Shown here one piece after another: positions 35,370 to 44,175 of a stretch of DNA of 64,000 bases. Source of the DNA: Rossellomorea vietnamensis (lineage in GTDB: Bacteria > Bacillota > Bacilli > Bacillales > Bacillaceae_B); contig NZ_LIXZ01000007.1 of NCBI RefSeq assembly GCF_001305855.1, positions 62,001 to 126,000 of the forward strand. The letters run 5' to 3'. The position numbers and the translations under genes are program-made. The notes beneath the pieces were generated by a model that had not been told where the DNA came from, made no database searches, and saw nothing but the letters and a program-made list of their open reading frames with translations. Within the stretch, counting starts at the first letter, position 1. The number at the start of each line of letters is the position of its first letter.

Positions 35370-35418
35370 TCGACTGCCAATCATAACTCGTCCCCCTCCG
35401 GCATATAGTTAAATAAGC

Positions 35419-35466
35419 AAAGACATCGCACCGCCTGAGCGCGTTTTTGTGTGGTGTCTTTTTTCG
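35419..35466 (+). terminator. Probable terminator between metX and ctpB
   Basis: AAAGACAtcgCACC faces GTGGTGTCTTTTTT over an 18-base loop. The stem has internal mismatches. Confidence 0.55.
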
Positions 35467-35533
35467 TTGGGTGGGAAAGCGTACGCTTGCGCCCATCCAA
35501 ACCATAAACAAACGACAAGCTGGAGGGGAATAT

Positions 35534-36991
35534 ATGGAGTGGACGGGCAGAAAGCTCATCATCACCATCATCATTAGCATGGTGATCGGTGCAGGGGGAA
35601 TGTATGGCGGCTTGGAGTGGACGGGCAGTTCCGGGTCTGGGGACGAGCTTGCCCAGTTTAACGGCAAAGGGGAGCTGAATGATAAGCTTCATAAGGTAGA
35701 AGTCGCGTATGATTTGATCAGTGACAAGTTCTTTCAGGATGTAGACAAGGGACAGCTCGTGGAAGGGGCGATTCAGGGGATGCTGAAGACCCTGGATGAT
35801 CCGTATTCTGTTTATATGAATGCTGAAACCGCATCCCAGTTCAATGACGCATTGGATTCCTCCTTTGAAGGGATCGGGGCAGAGGTCACGATCATGGACG
35901 GGAAACTGGTCATTGTGGCTCCTTTTAAAAATTCACCAGCTGAGAAAGCCGGTCTGAAACCGAATGACCGCATCATCAAAGTGGATGGGAATAGCATCGA
36001 CGGGCTTGACCTTTATGAAGCCACCTTGAAGATCAGAGGGAAAAAGGGTACGGAGGTAAAATTGGAGATTACGAGAGAGGGACTTTCAGATCCGATCGAG
36101 GTGTCCGTGAAGCGGGACGATATCCCTGTTGAAACGGTGATCTCCGATGTGAAGGAAGTCGACGGGAAGAAAACCGGCTACATCCAAATTACGACCTTCT
36201 CGGAAAACACAGCCGTCGATTTTAAAAAGCAGCTGGCAGAACTCGAGAAGAAAAAAGTAGAAGGATTGGTTCTGGATGTGAGGGGTAACCCGGGTGGACT
36301 CCTTTCAAGCGTGGAAGACATCCTCAAACAGTTCGTCACAGAGAAAAAACCGTATGTGCAGATCCAGGAACGAAGCGGAGAGGTGCTAAAATCCTTCTCA
36401 AACAGCAAGGAAAGAAAAGCGTATCCTGTCGTTGTTCTCATCGATGAGGGCAGTGCATCTGCTTCTGAAATCCTTGCCGGTGCGCTGAAAGAAGCGGAAG
36501 GATATCCGCTGATCGGGACGAAGAGCTTCGGGAAAGGGACCGTCCAGCAGGCAGTGCCGATGGGAGATGGAAGCAATATTAAGCTCACCATGTTCAAATG
36601 GCTGACGCCGAATGGGAATTGGATTCATAAGAAGGGGATCAAACCGGATATCCCGGTCAGACAACCAGCCTACTTCTATGCCCACCCCCTTCAAGTGGAA
36701 AAACCACTGGAAGAAGGAGCAAACAACGAGCAGGTGCAAAACGCCCAGGAAATGCTTCAGGGATTAGGATTCACCCTTGACCGGGTCGATGGTTATTTCA
36801 GTAAGAAAACCGCTAAAGCCGTCAAGGATTTCCAAATCCAGGAAAGTCTCGACGTCACGGGTGTGATTGATGCCAAGACCGGAGAAAGACTTCAGGAAGA
36901 AATCTTTGAAGCGGTTCAGAATGAAAAGAATGATCTGCAGCTTCAGGCAGCCTTGGAGTATATAGAGCGAACGGCCAATAAGCAGCAGTAA
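35534..36991 (+). CDS. ctpB: CtpB, S41 carboxy-terminal processing protease
   Basis: A 485-residue protein: signal anchor residues 9-30, PDZ domain residues about 95-180 (FKNSPAEKAGLKPNDRIIKVDG), S41 protease core with GNPGGLL, catalytic Ser in DEGSASASEILAGAL (near 311) and Lys in SFGKGTVQ (near 336), then a C-terminal peptidoglycan-binding domain (LGFTLDRVDGYFSKKT). In B. subtilis CtpB cleaves SpoIVFA to activate sigma-K in sporulation, so its presence hints at a spore former. The start follows GGAGGGGA. Confidence 0.93.
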   Translation: MEWTGRKLIITIIISMVIGAGGMYGGLEWTGSSGSGDELAQFNGKGELNDKLHKVEVAYDLISDKFFQDVDKGQLVEGAIQGMLKTLDDPYSVYMNAETASQFNDALDSSFEGIGAEVTIMDGKLVIVAPFKNSPAEKAGLKPNDRIIKVDGNSIDGLDLYEATLKIRGKKGTEVKLEITREGLSDPIEVSVKRDDIPVETVISDVKEVDGKKTGYIQITTFSENTAVDFKKQLAELEKKKVEGLVLDVRGNPGGLLSSVEDILKQFVTEKKPYVQIQERSGEVLKSFSNSKERKAYPVVVLIDEGSASASEILAGALKEAEGYPLIGTKSFGKGTVQQAVPMGDGSNIKLTMFKWLTPNGNWIHKKGIKPDIPVRQPAYFYAHPLQVEKPLEEGANNEQVQNAQEMLQGLGFTLDRVDGYFSKKTAKAVKDFQIQESLDVTGVIDAKTGERLQEEIFEAVQNEKNDLQLQAALEYIERTANKQQ

Positions 36992-36996
36992 ATAAA

Positions 36997-37030
36997 AGAG
37001 ATCTCTCTTTCTTGAGAGGTCTCTTTTTTG
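36997..37030 (+). terminator. Terminator after ctpB
   Basis: AGAGATCTCTC pairs with GAGAGGTCTCT, then TTTTT. Confidence 0.8.
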
Positions 37031-37140
37031 TGGGGACATTTGATTCATTTCTGCCCTTTGGAGCGGAGAATACGCACTCATTCCCTGAATCTATCTATTA
37101 TAATAATGACCTTTATTTTAATAGAAAGGAGATTGATAAA

Positions 37141-37902
37141 ATGTTCTCGGTTAAAGACAAAGTCGCCATCGTCACAGGCGGCGGGAGGGGTCTCGGGAAA
37201 GAGATGGCCCTGGCATTGGGAGGAGCTGGAGCGCATGTCGTGATCTGCTCGAGGAACCAGTCGGCGTGTGATGAAGTGAAGGAAGCATTGATCGGTTCAG
37301 GCGTCCGGTCACTTGCCATTCCTTGCGATGTTACCCAGAAGTCAGATGTAATACAGGTTGTGGAAACAGTGATGAAAGAGTTTGGAAGAATCGATATTTT
37401 GATCAATAATAGCGGGACATCCTGGGCCGGTCCTTTTGCTGACATCCCTGAAGATAAATGGGACAAGGTGATGGATGTCAATGTAAAGGGGTCTTTTTTG
37501 TTTTCCCAGGAAGTGTCCCGGGTCATGGTGAAGCAAAAAGCGGGGAAGATCATCAACATCGCGTCGGTTACGGGATTTGGCGGGACGAATCCCATGCTGA
37601 TGGACACGGTACCCTATAATACGAGCAAAGGGGCCGTCATGACGTTGACAAAGGATCTTGCAGTGAAACTTGCTCCGCATAATATCCAGGTGAATGCCAT
37701 CGCTCCGGGGTTCTTTCCGACCAAAATCACGAAGGAGCTTTTTGCAAGTCAGGGAAACATGATCAAGCAGCATATACCTGCAAGAAGATTTGGACAAGCA
37801 GGGGATTTGAACGGGGTGGCCATCTTCCTGTCTTCTTCTGCCTCGGATTATATCAATGGTCATATTTTAGTCGTGGATGGCGGCATCCGTGCACAGGTAT
37901 AA
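37141..37902 (+). CDS. SDR family oxidoreductase (acetoacetyl-CoA reductase-like)
   Basis: A 253-residue short-chain dehydrogenase with cofactor motif TGGGRGLG (residues 12-19), NNSG (89-92) and catalytic Ser142, Tyr159, Lys163 (YNTSK). The acidic/basic cofactor preference is unclear. It heads a four-frame cluster with a PHA-synthase-like gene, so reduction of a 3-oxoacyl-CoA (PhaB role) is plausible; inferred from context. AAAGGAGA precedes ATG 37141. Confidence 0.85.
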   Translation: MFSVKDKVAIVTGGGRGLGKEMALALGGAGAHVVICSRNQSACDEVKEALIGSGVRSLAIPCDVTQKSDVIQVVETVMKEFGRIDILINNSGTSWAGPFADIPEDKWDKVMDVNVKGSFLFSQEVSRVMVKQKAGKIINIASVTGFGGTNPMLMDTVPYNTSKGAVMTLTKDLAVKLAPHNIQVNAIAPGFFPTKITKELFASQGNMIKQHIPARRFGQAGDLNGVAIFLSSSASDYINGHILVVDGGIRAQV

Positions 37903-37914
37903 GGAGGGAAAGGA

Positions 37915-38100
37915 ATGGATCAATTTTATGAAGATCTGAAAAAAATCGGGATGAGTGTGGAATATGAACTGAATCAAGCGGTTAAAGAGAAGTTGGATGA
38001 CCCCGAATTGGTGGAGTCCGTCAAGTCATGGCTAGAACTTCTCCAAGCTGTCATGTGTTTCATTCAACTCCTGTCCCTTGCGCAAGCGTTAAAAGAATAA
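37915..38100 (+). CDS. Small helical protein in the PHA-like cluster
   Basis: A 61-residue protein with an acidic amphipathic N-terminal half and a hydrophobic C-terminus (WLELLQAVMCFIQLLSLAQALKE). It has a strong AAGGAGGGAAAGG ribosome site 12 bases after the SDR stop. I recognise no family. Its place between SDR and PhaC-like genes recalls small granule-associated or synthase-subunit proteins, but there is no sequence proof. Confidence 0.7.
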   Translation: MDQFYEDLKKIGMSVEYELNQAVKEKLDDPELVESVKSWLELLQAVMCFIQLLSLAQALKE

Positions 38101-38117
38101 TGAATGGCGGTGTTACG

Positions 38118-39146
38118 ATGAAAGAAATGAACAATGAGAAGGAAATGGCCCGATGGAAAGGTTTTATGGACACACTGCAAAATAAGAGCGAGTGGCAGCC
38201 GAACTTTCCACGGGAGGAAATTTGGAATCTATACAATAGTAAACTATGGTTCTACGCTTCAGAAAATAATAATGGTCATATCCCTGTCTTTTTACTCTAT
38301 TCACATATCAACAAGCCTTCGATTCTGGATCTCACAAAAGAACATAGTCTGATAGGGAAATTCCTTGGAGAAGGATACGATGTCTACCTTCTCGAATTCG
38401 GTGAACCTGTATTGGAAGAGAAGGGAGTAGGATTGGCTGAGTATTTGTCTCACTACGTGGATCCATGCATCAAGAAGGCCCTTCAACATTGTGGGAAGAA
38501 AGAGATCTCCCTTTCCGGATTTTGCTTAGGAGGGACGTTAGCGGTCATCTATGCAGCTTTAAATTCGCATCTGATCCGAAATCTAATCCTTTTTGTCACT
38601 CCGATCGACTTTGACCAGATCCCCGATTACCACAGCTGGGTGGACGCATTGAAAAAAGATGAATTGGACGTCACGGGAATCATGAGTGATATCGGCATCA
38701 TACCAGCCCCCTTTATCCGTTATGGAATGAGGGCTTTGACGTCTCCCGTTTACTTTTCTCCTTATTTGTCACTCCTCAATAAAGCCTACGATAAAGATTA
38801 TGCCCACTATTGGCTCCGGTTCAATCAATGGACAAATGATCATCTCCCCCTCACCGGTGCAATGGGAAGGGATATACTCACCTATTTTATAAAAGAGAAT
38901 GTTTTGATGGGCGGGGAGTTCAAATTATCAGGAGAGACCATTGACCTGCAATCAATTGATTCGAATCTTTACCTGATTTCCTCCCAATATGACCAGCTGG
39001 TCCCGCCCTCAATCAGCACTCCGTTGTTGGAGCTTGTGTCGAGTAAGAATAAACAAACGGCTGAGGTGGCTGGTGGACATGCCAGTCTCATTAAATATGG
39101 GATATCCGCGGAATTAATAGAGTGGTTACACTTACACTCTAAATAA
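38118..39146 (+). CDS. PhaC-like polyhydroxyalkanoate synthase / alpha-beta hydrolase
   Basis: A 342-residue alpha/beta-hydrolase protein with a cysteine lipase box SGFCLGGT (Cys136), and likely triad partners Asp292 (SSQYDQLVPP) and His321 (VAGGHASL). Cys in place of Ser is the hallmark of PHA synthases; length fits class III/IV PhaC (about 360). No phaR or phaE is adjacent, only two tiny proteins. The start ATG 38118 is preceded by a modest GGCGGTG. It polymerises hydroxyacyl-CoA if truly PhaC. Confidence 0.8.
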   Translation: MKEMNNEKEMARWKGFMDTLQNKSEWQPNFPREEIWNLYNSKLWFYASENNNGHIPVFLLYSHINKPSILDLTKEHSLIGKFLGEGYDVYLLEFGEPVLEEKGVGLAEYLSHYVDPCIKKALQHCGKKEISLSGFCLGGTLAVIYAALNSHLIRNLILFVTPIDFDQIPDYHSWVDALKKDELDVTGIMSDIGIIPAPFIRYGMRALTSPVYFSPYLSLLNKAYDKDYAHYWLRFNQWTNDHLPLTGAMGRDILTYFIKENVLMGGEFKLSGETIDLQSIDSNLYLISSQYDQLVPPSISTPLLELVSSKNKQTAEVAGGHASLIKYGISAELIEWLHLHSK

Positions 39147-39160
39147 AAGGAGGAAAATAT

Positions 39161-39253
39161 ATGATGCTGGAGTGGGAAATAGACGCCCCTATTGATTACA
39201 TGGGCTTTGCCTTTTTCGTTTTTAAAGAGTTTATCAAATCTTATTTTCAATAA
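39161..39253 (+). CDS. Putative 30-residue protein after the PhaC-like gene
   Basis: A 30-codon frame, MMLEWEIDAPIDYMGFAFFV through KSYFQ, has an excellent AAAGGAGGA ribosome site 8 bases upstream, follows the PhaC-like gene by 14 bases and ends just before a strong terminator. The aromatic, amphipathic sequence resembles a membrane- or granule-surface peptide. It may be a real microprotein; not proven. Confidence 0.5.
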   Translation: MMLEWEIDAPIDYMGFAFFVFKEFIKSYFQ

Positions 39254-39258
39254 GGAAT

Positions 39259-39297
39259 AGAGGCGGATGGGGATCATTTCCACCGTCTCTTTTTCTT
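39259..39297 (+). terminator. Terminator of the PHA-like cluster
   Basis: AGAGGCGGATGGGGA pairs with TCCACCGTCTCT around TCATT with small bulges, then TTTTT. Confidence 0.8.
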
Positions 39298-39475
39298 CAA
39301 ATCATGATTCCATTCCCATCCAATCGACATCATTTCCCGGGAAAATATGAAGAATGCTGTCGGAAATGAAATCGAATCGTAAAACGATTGAATAAAATAG
39401 CAATAGGTTTTAACACTGTCTTTTGATAAAATAGTAGATAATGCAAATTTTCTTGCAAAAGGTGGTGACGGATCA

Positions 39476-40672
39476 TTGATTGAGCTTTGGTTACTCGAGG
39501 TTTTAAAAGGGGCAGGGAAATTATTTCTGCATCCTGTACTATATCTTTCTGTGTTTTTCGCTGTTATGGCCGGCTATTATCGTGTGAAAAGAGAACGGAG
39601 AGATTTCAATACGAGATTGCTGGATGGGTACCATGACTTGCGGGTGCTATTTTCATACGGAATCGTCCTTGGATTGTTGTTTTCTGTTGCGACAGTTGCA
39701 GTGGGAGTGGTCATTCCCTTCGCCGGCATCCTCCTTATCGGAGCTGTGTCGATCCTGTTTGCGTTGACGGGACGTTTTCAGCTTATGTCAGCGACCATGA
39801 CAGTAGGTTTTTCTTACCTTATCTTAGTCGCGGTGGATTATTTTCAGTGGGACATCCCTTATGTAAATACATACGTGGAACGCTTAAATCTGGGTCTCTT
39901 CAGTTCCATCGTCGTTCTACTTGGTTTATTGACGATGATTGAAGGAATCCTGATTGTACTGAACGGTTGGAAGCACACTTCACCCCGCTTGCTTAAAAGT
40001 GCACGTGGGTTGAAGGTGGGGGCCCATCTCGGAAAAAAATTATGGCTTGTGCCTATGTTTGTATTGGTACCCACAGGGTCATTGACCATTCCATTTGAAT
40101 GGTGGCCGGTGTTTACCTTGGGCACTGAAACGTATTCATTACTATGTGTACCGTTTCTCCTCGGGTTTCAACAGTTGGTCAAAAGCACGCTGCCTGAAGT
40201 CGCGATCAAGCAGACCGGATCCCGTGTGTTCTGGCTCGGTGCATTTGTATTGACCTTAGCTGTAACAGGATTCTGGGCCCCGCTGTTTTCTCTCGGTGCA
40301 GCAGGTGTGGCCATCCTTGGCCGTGCATGGATCGGTTACCGTTACCGTAGTGCGGAAGATTCAAAACCGTATTTCTTCAAACGACAGCCTAATGGCGTCA
40401 TGATCCTCGGTATCCTCCCAGGTTCACCCGCCAGGAAGCTGACACTCCAAGTGGGGGAAATCGTCCTGAAGGTGAACGGTGTCGAAGTGAATACGGAACG
40501 GGCATTTTATGAAGCGCTCCAAAAGAACGGAGCCTATTGTAAGCTGGAGGTTCTGGGGACGAATGGTGAAAATCGTTTTACCCAGGGAGCCCTGTATGAA
40601 GGTGACCATCATGAACTGGGGATCATTTTTGCCGATGAAGCTTCAGGGTGGGAGCATCACCAGGTTTCGTAA
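39476..40672 (+). CDS. minJ: MinJ, PDZ-containing division-site topological protein
   Basis: A 398-residue protein (B. subtilis MinJ has 397). It has about eight membrane segments in residues 10-285 and a C-terminal PDZ domain (MILGILPGSPARKLTLQVGEIVLKVNGVEV, residues about 303-332; key LPGSPA and VNGVEV). MinJ bridges DivIVA and MinD at poles and septa. The TTG start at 39476 has AAAGGTGGTG upstream. Position near ctpB matches B. subtilis. Confidence 0.9.
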   Translation: MIELWLLEVLKGAGKLFLHPVLYLSVFFAVMAGYYRVKRERRDFNTRLLDGYHDLRVLFSYGIVLGLLFSVATVAVGVVIPFAGILLIGAVSILFALTGRFQLMSATMTVGFSYLILVAVDYFQWDIPYVNTYVERLNLGLFSSIVVLLGLLTMIEGILIVLNGWKHTSPRLLKSARGLKVGAHLGKKLWLVPMFVLVPTGSLTIPFEWWPVFTLGTETYSLLCVPFLLGFQQLVKSTLPEVAIKQTGSRVFWLGAFVLTLAVTGFWAPLFSLGAAGVAILGRAWIGYRYRSAEDSKPYFFKRQPNGVMILGILPGSPARKLTLQVGEIVLKVNGVEVNTERAFYEALQKNGAYCKLEVLGTNGENRFTQGALYEGDHHELGIIFADEASGWEHHQVS

Positions 40673-40675
40673 TAG

Positions 40676-40707
40676 AAAAAAGGATAGCCGCGGCTATCCT
40701 TTTTTTC
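40676..40707. terminator. Bidirectional terminator between minJ and the symporter gene
   Basis: AAAAAAGGATAGCCG is a perfect mirror of CGGCTATCCTTTTTT. It serves converging genes on both strands. Confidence 0.92.
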
Positions 40708-40714
40708 ATGGGAT

Positions 40715-41950
40715 TTATGAAAGGGAAGGAGCTTGTTTGTCATCCTTCTCCGTTTTATCAATAATCGACGTACCAACTAGATCCCCTGTTACATTCAGGG
40801 CCGTACATCCCATACCTACTAAAGCATCAATGGCTGTCAGGAGGGCAACGGTTTCCATCGGCAGACCAAGCTGAGCAAAAACGGTGGCGATCATGATGAT
40901 TCCTGCTCCAGGGACGCCCGCTGTTCCGATGGAAGCCAATGTTCCTACAAGGACAACGACCATCATATCGGTCAGACTCAATGGATTACCAACGACATTA
41001 GCCGCAAACACAGCGGATACTGCAATACGAATCGCAGCTCCATCCATATTAATTGTGGCGCCGAGTGGCAGGCTGAAGCCGTATAAACTTTTTGGCAAAC
41101 CGAGATTTTTTGCTGCATTCAATGTTAATGGCAGGGTGCCAGAGCTGCTTTGGGTCACAAAGGCTGTGACCATTGGTGTACGTGCTTGAGCAAAGAATTT
41201 GCCGGGACTGATCTTGAATCCAGCCAGAGCAATCATATAGATAGCCAATTGGACAAACAATGCAATATAAAGAACAAGAATCATATTCCCTAAGGATACT
41301 AATGTATCGAGTCCCTGATTCCCGACCGTGTTGGCCATGATGGCAAAGATTCCGATCGGAACGTATTGAAGGACCACCTTCATAATTGACAGTGTGGCTT
41401 CGTTTAAGCCATTCACGACTTTGTATACATGTTCACCGAGTTCGTGGTAATCTGCTGAAGACCGTAAATATGAAATCGCGATACCAAATACGATCGCTGT
41501 AAAGATAATCCCCAGGAGATTCATATCTGTGAATGCCGTGACGATATTATCAGGGATGATATTGAGAAGCACACTGGTGACCCCGGGATTTTCGGGTACC
41601 TTGAATTTTTCCGTCGTATCAAGGGTCATGCCCGTTCCGGGTTTAAATATGCTGGCGACGGCAATACCGACCATAATGGCTAAAGTCGATGAGAATAAGT
41701 AGTATAAGAACGTTTTTCCACCCATTCTTCCAAGTTTATTTACACTGGTCTGGTTCACACCGACCATCAAGGTAAAAAGAATGAGGGGGATGATCAGGAA
41801 CTTAAGCAAGCGAATCAAAATATCGCCAAGGGGTGTAAGGACCGACGCATCTTTACCAAATATCACACCGACGGCAATCCCAAGTACGAGAGCCACGGTT
41901 ATTTTCATGATCAGGGATGTATTGAGATAACCTCTCCAAAGAGATTTCAT
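40715..41950 (-). CDS. Dicarboxylate/amino acid:cation symporter (DAACS family)
   Basis: A 411-residue membrane transporter with the family reentrant-loop motif SSSGTLPLTLNAAKNLGLPK, the NMDGAAI cation/substrate motif in TM7 and GVPGAGIIMI. It takes up glutamate, aspartate or C4-dicarboxylates with sodium or protons. The start is placed at the ATG complementary to 41948-41950 because AAGGAGG precedes it; a longer in-frame extension to 42001 has no ribosome site. Confidence 0.9.
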   Translation of the reverse strand: MKSLWRGYLNTSLIMKITVALVLGIAVGVIFGKDASVLTPLGDILIRLLKFLIIPLILFTLMVGVNQTSVNKLGRMGGKTFLYYLFSSTLAIMVGIAVASIFKPGTGMTLDTTEKFKVPENPGVTSVLLNIIPDNIVTAFTDMNLLGIIFTAIVFGIAISYLRSSADYHELGEHVYKVVNGLNEATLSIMKVVLQYVPIGIFAIMANTVGNQGLDTLVSLGNMILVLYIALFVQLAIYMIALAGFKISPGKFFAQARTPMVTAFVTQSSSGTLPLTLNAAKNLGLPKSLYGFSLPLGATINMDGAAIRIAVSAVFAANVVGNPLSLTDMMVVVLVGTLASIGTAGVPGAGIIMIATVFAQLGLPMETVALLTAIDALVGMGCTALNVTGDLVGTSIIDKTEKDDKQAPSLS

Positions 41951-42146
41951 TGGTTGACGCCTCCTTCTGATAATTGTAGATTCCCCAAAAATAGAGAACA
42001 TAATATCATATCTTTATAAAACTTATGCGTTTAGTGGGTATTCATTGACATAAGATACAACAGATGCATGGAACTGTCAAAATCCGTGCTTGTGATGGGG
42101 GCTGCGTCTGATTGTGGATGTTTACCGTAAGAGGAGTAAAGAGATA

Positions 42147-42183
42147 CATAAAGAAGGAGCTGCCGTTTCGACAGCTCCCTCAC
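42147..42183 (-). terminator. Terminator of the DUF1206 gene
   Basis: GGAGCTG and CAGCTCC pair around 9 bases, with a T-rich run on the minus-strand side. Confidence 0.7.
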
Positions 42184-42187
42184 TTCC

Positions 42188-43051
42188 TTAATAAATCGTC
42201 AAATGACGGTTCTTTCCTTTTAATATCTGAAAGACACCATATAAAAATAATCCAATGGCGACAATTCCGAGCAGCCATTGTCCGAAAGGCTGCTGAGCGA
42301 GTTCCGATAATGCCCCGTCAAGTCCCTTCGTCTTATCCGGGTCTGCCGTGATGGCTGTCTGGATAAAGAAGTATCCTATCAGCAGGAAGACGATACCGCG
42401 TGAGTACAGTCCAAGTTTCCCGGTTTTTCTTCCAAGTTCCCATTCTTTCTCCGTCATTTCATGGCGTTTGAATTTGTCGGTGTATTTTTCGGTATAAGCT
42501 TTATGAATTTCATAGAGTGCGAATCCAATTATGATCAGTCCGACAATCCCGACGATCCATTGACCGAAAGGCTGTGCCAATAATTTGGCTGACAGTGTCT
42601 GTTTGGAACCTGAACCGGATCCCGAGCTTTTGGCGTGCATGGCGATGGCAATGGCGTTATAGGTTAAGGAACCATAGGCGATTCCGCTGATCAGATTGGC
42701 GAGTCTTCTGAACATGGACTTACCGCCGTTTTTTACATGTTCAGGATCTTTGATCACTTGGATAAGGCGCCAAAGTACGATCCCGATCAAGCCGACTCCG
42801 AGGATCCAGAGAAGGACCTCACCGAAAGGCTTGCTTGCGACAGCCGTAAAGGCACCGCTTGAGTCAGATGTACTTCCTCCTATCCCGAGTGCCGCCATCA
42901 CGGCCAATGCCCCGATGAGCATATAAACGATCCCTCTTGAAATGTAACCAATTCGTGCAAATCCCCTGATCCAGGGCTTTATATCATTAGATGAAACGGA
43001 TGAACTTTCATTATTCTCCGTTGAGGAGGTAATGGATGAAATTCCTGCCAT
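42188..43051 (-). CDS. DUF1206 membrane protein
   Basis: A 287-residue protein with three repeated units of two membrane segments. Each unit has a start like RIGYISRGIVYMLIG, KTGKLGLYSRGIVFLLIG and an end like PFGQWLLGIVAIGL. The triplicated R-G-xVF/YxLIG and PFGxWxLG motifs define DUF1206. No function is known. It is a single gene on the minus strand with its own terminator. Confidence 0.87.
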   Translation of the reverse strand: MAGISSITSSTENNESSSVSSNDIKPWIRGFARIGYISRGIVYMLIGALAVMAALGIGGSTSDSSGAFTAVASKPFGEVLLWILGVGLIGIVLWRLIQVIKDPEHVKNGGKSMFRRLANLISGIAYGSLTYNAIAIAMHAKSSGSGSGSKQTLSAKLLAQPFGQWIVGIVGLIIIGFALYEIHKAYTEKYTDKFKRHEMTEKEWELGRKTGKLGLYSRGIVFLLIGYFFIQTAITADPDKTKGLDGALSELAQQPFGQWLLGIVAIGLFLYGVFQILKGKNRHLTIY

Positions 43052-43206
43052 AAACGTTTCTTCCCTTCTGATTCAAATTTCGTATGACTAATGTATGCTA
43101 TTCCCTGAATAACGAAAATACAAACCTATTTAACGAACAGTAAATGTTGGATGAATGAAGATGATTTTTCCTGTTTTTCAGGTAAGGATTTTTTACAAAT
43201 AACCTA

Positions 43207-43235
43207 TTTACAACCCCTGTTTAGAGGAGTAATAT
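43207..43235 (+). promoter_or_regulatory. Sigma-A promoter of ktrAB
   Basis: TTTACA 43207-43212, 17-base spacer, TAATAT 43230-43235. It starts transcription just before the c-di-AMP aptamer. Confidence 0.68.
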
Positions 43236-43257
43236 ATCTATCATCAAATGAATATTC

Positions 43258-43393
43258 TTTATCGCTTAATTCATTTATTGAAGCGGGGGACCCACTAGTT
43301 TCAGGGGTGAATCCTTTCTGTTGAAAGGTAGGGCCACTTCCATGACCCGAATCCGTCAGCTAACTCCGTAAGCGTATTGGGAGAGGATGATAC
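43258..43393 (+). promoter_or_regulatory. c-di-AMP (ydaO/yuaA) riboswitch
   Basis: The ydaO consensus is visible in order: CGCTTAAT, GAAGCGGGGGACCCA, GGGGTGAATCC, TAGGGC, CCGAATCCGTCAGCTAAC, TCCGTAAGCG and GGGAGAGGATGA. A terminator follows at 43403-43437. c-di-AMP binding stops expression of potassium importers, and the genes here are ktrA and ktrB. Confidence 0.95.
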
Positions 43394-43402
43394 TTGTGAT
43401 CT

Positions 43403-43437
43403 GGACGACCACAGGCTTAGTTCCTGGTGGTCTTTTT
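43403..43437 (+). terminator. Expression-platform terminator of the c-di-AMP riboswitch
   Basis: GACCACAGG pairs with CCTGGTGGTC with a one-base bulge, then TTTTT. Confidence 0.85.
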
Positions 43438-43516
43438 GCGTTGTTTAACGCGGGAGTAAAGTCATGAATAGGAAGTAATTGGTTAAGCTATAAAAAAGGT
43501 TTTGGAGGATTTCATC

Positions 43517-44173
43517 ATGAAAAAGCAGTTTGCTGTTATAGGTTTAGGGAGATTTGGAGGGAATCTGGTTCAGGAACTGGCTGATCTGGATGTGGAAGTG
43601 CTGGCCATCGATATAAATCACGATGTGGTACAAAAATTTATCGATATTGCCACCCACGCTGTGCAGGCGAATGCCATGGATGAGTCGGTATTGAAATCCC
43701 TTGGTTTAAGGAACTTCGATCACGTGATTGTGTCCTTCGGGGATAATATCGAGGCAAGTGTCCTCACCACGCTCCTTCTCAAGGAATTAGGGGTCAAGGA
43801 AGTATGGGTGAAAGCATCGAACTCCTATCACCAGAAGGTACTGGACCGGATTGGTGCGGATAAGGTCATTCATCCGGAGCGGGACATGGCCAGAAGGATC
43901 GCCCACCATATCACGTCTGAAAAAATCATCGACTATATAGAGCTGTCAAAAGAACACAGCATCGTTGAGGTATATGCTTCAAAGAAGGTAGCGAATAAAA
44001 CGCTGAATGATCTCGACGTCCGGGCCAAATTCGGCTGTAATATCATCGCTATCCATCGCGGGGAAGAAGTCATTGTTTCTCCTTCTGCCGATGAGGTGGT
44101 TGAATTAGAGGATATTCTGATCGTTATAGGACACAATCGGGATATAAATCGATTTGAAAAAGAAGGTGTATAA
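43517..44173 (+). CDS. ktrA: KtrA, potassium channel RCK regulatory subunit
   Basis: A 218-residue cytosolic protein with an RCK_N domain (nucleotide motif AVIGLGRFGGNL, residues 5-16, and acidic VLAIDIN) and an RCK_C domain (residues about 135-218). It binds ATP/ADP and c-di-AMP and gates KtrB. ATG 43517 follows GGAGGA; the upstream in-frame ATG 43502 overlaps that site. ktrB begins 3 bases after its stop. Confidence 0.94.
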   Translation: MKKQFAVIGLGRFGGNLVQELADLDVEVLAIDINHDVVQKFIDIATHAVQANAMDESVLKSLGLRNFDHVIVSFGDNIEASVLTTLLLKELGVKEVWVKASNSYHQKVLDRIGADKVIHPERDMARRIAHHITSEKIIDYIELSKEHSIVEVYASKKVANKTLNDLDVRAKFGCNIIAIHRGEEVIVSPSADEVVELEDILIVIGHNRDINRFEKEGV

Positions 44174-44175
44174 GA

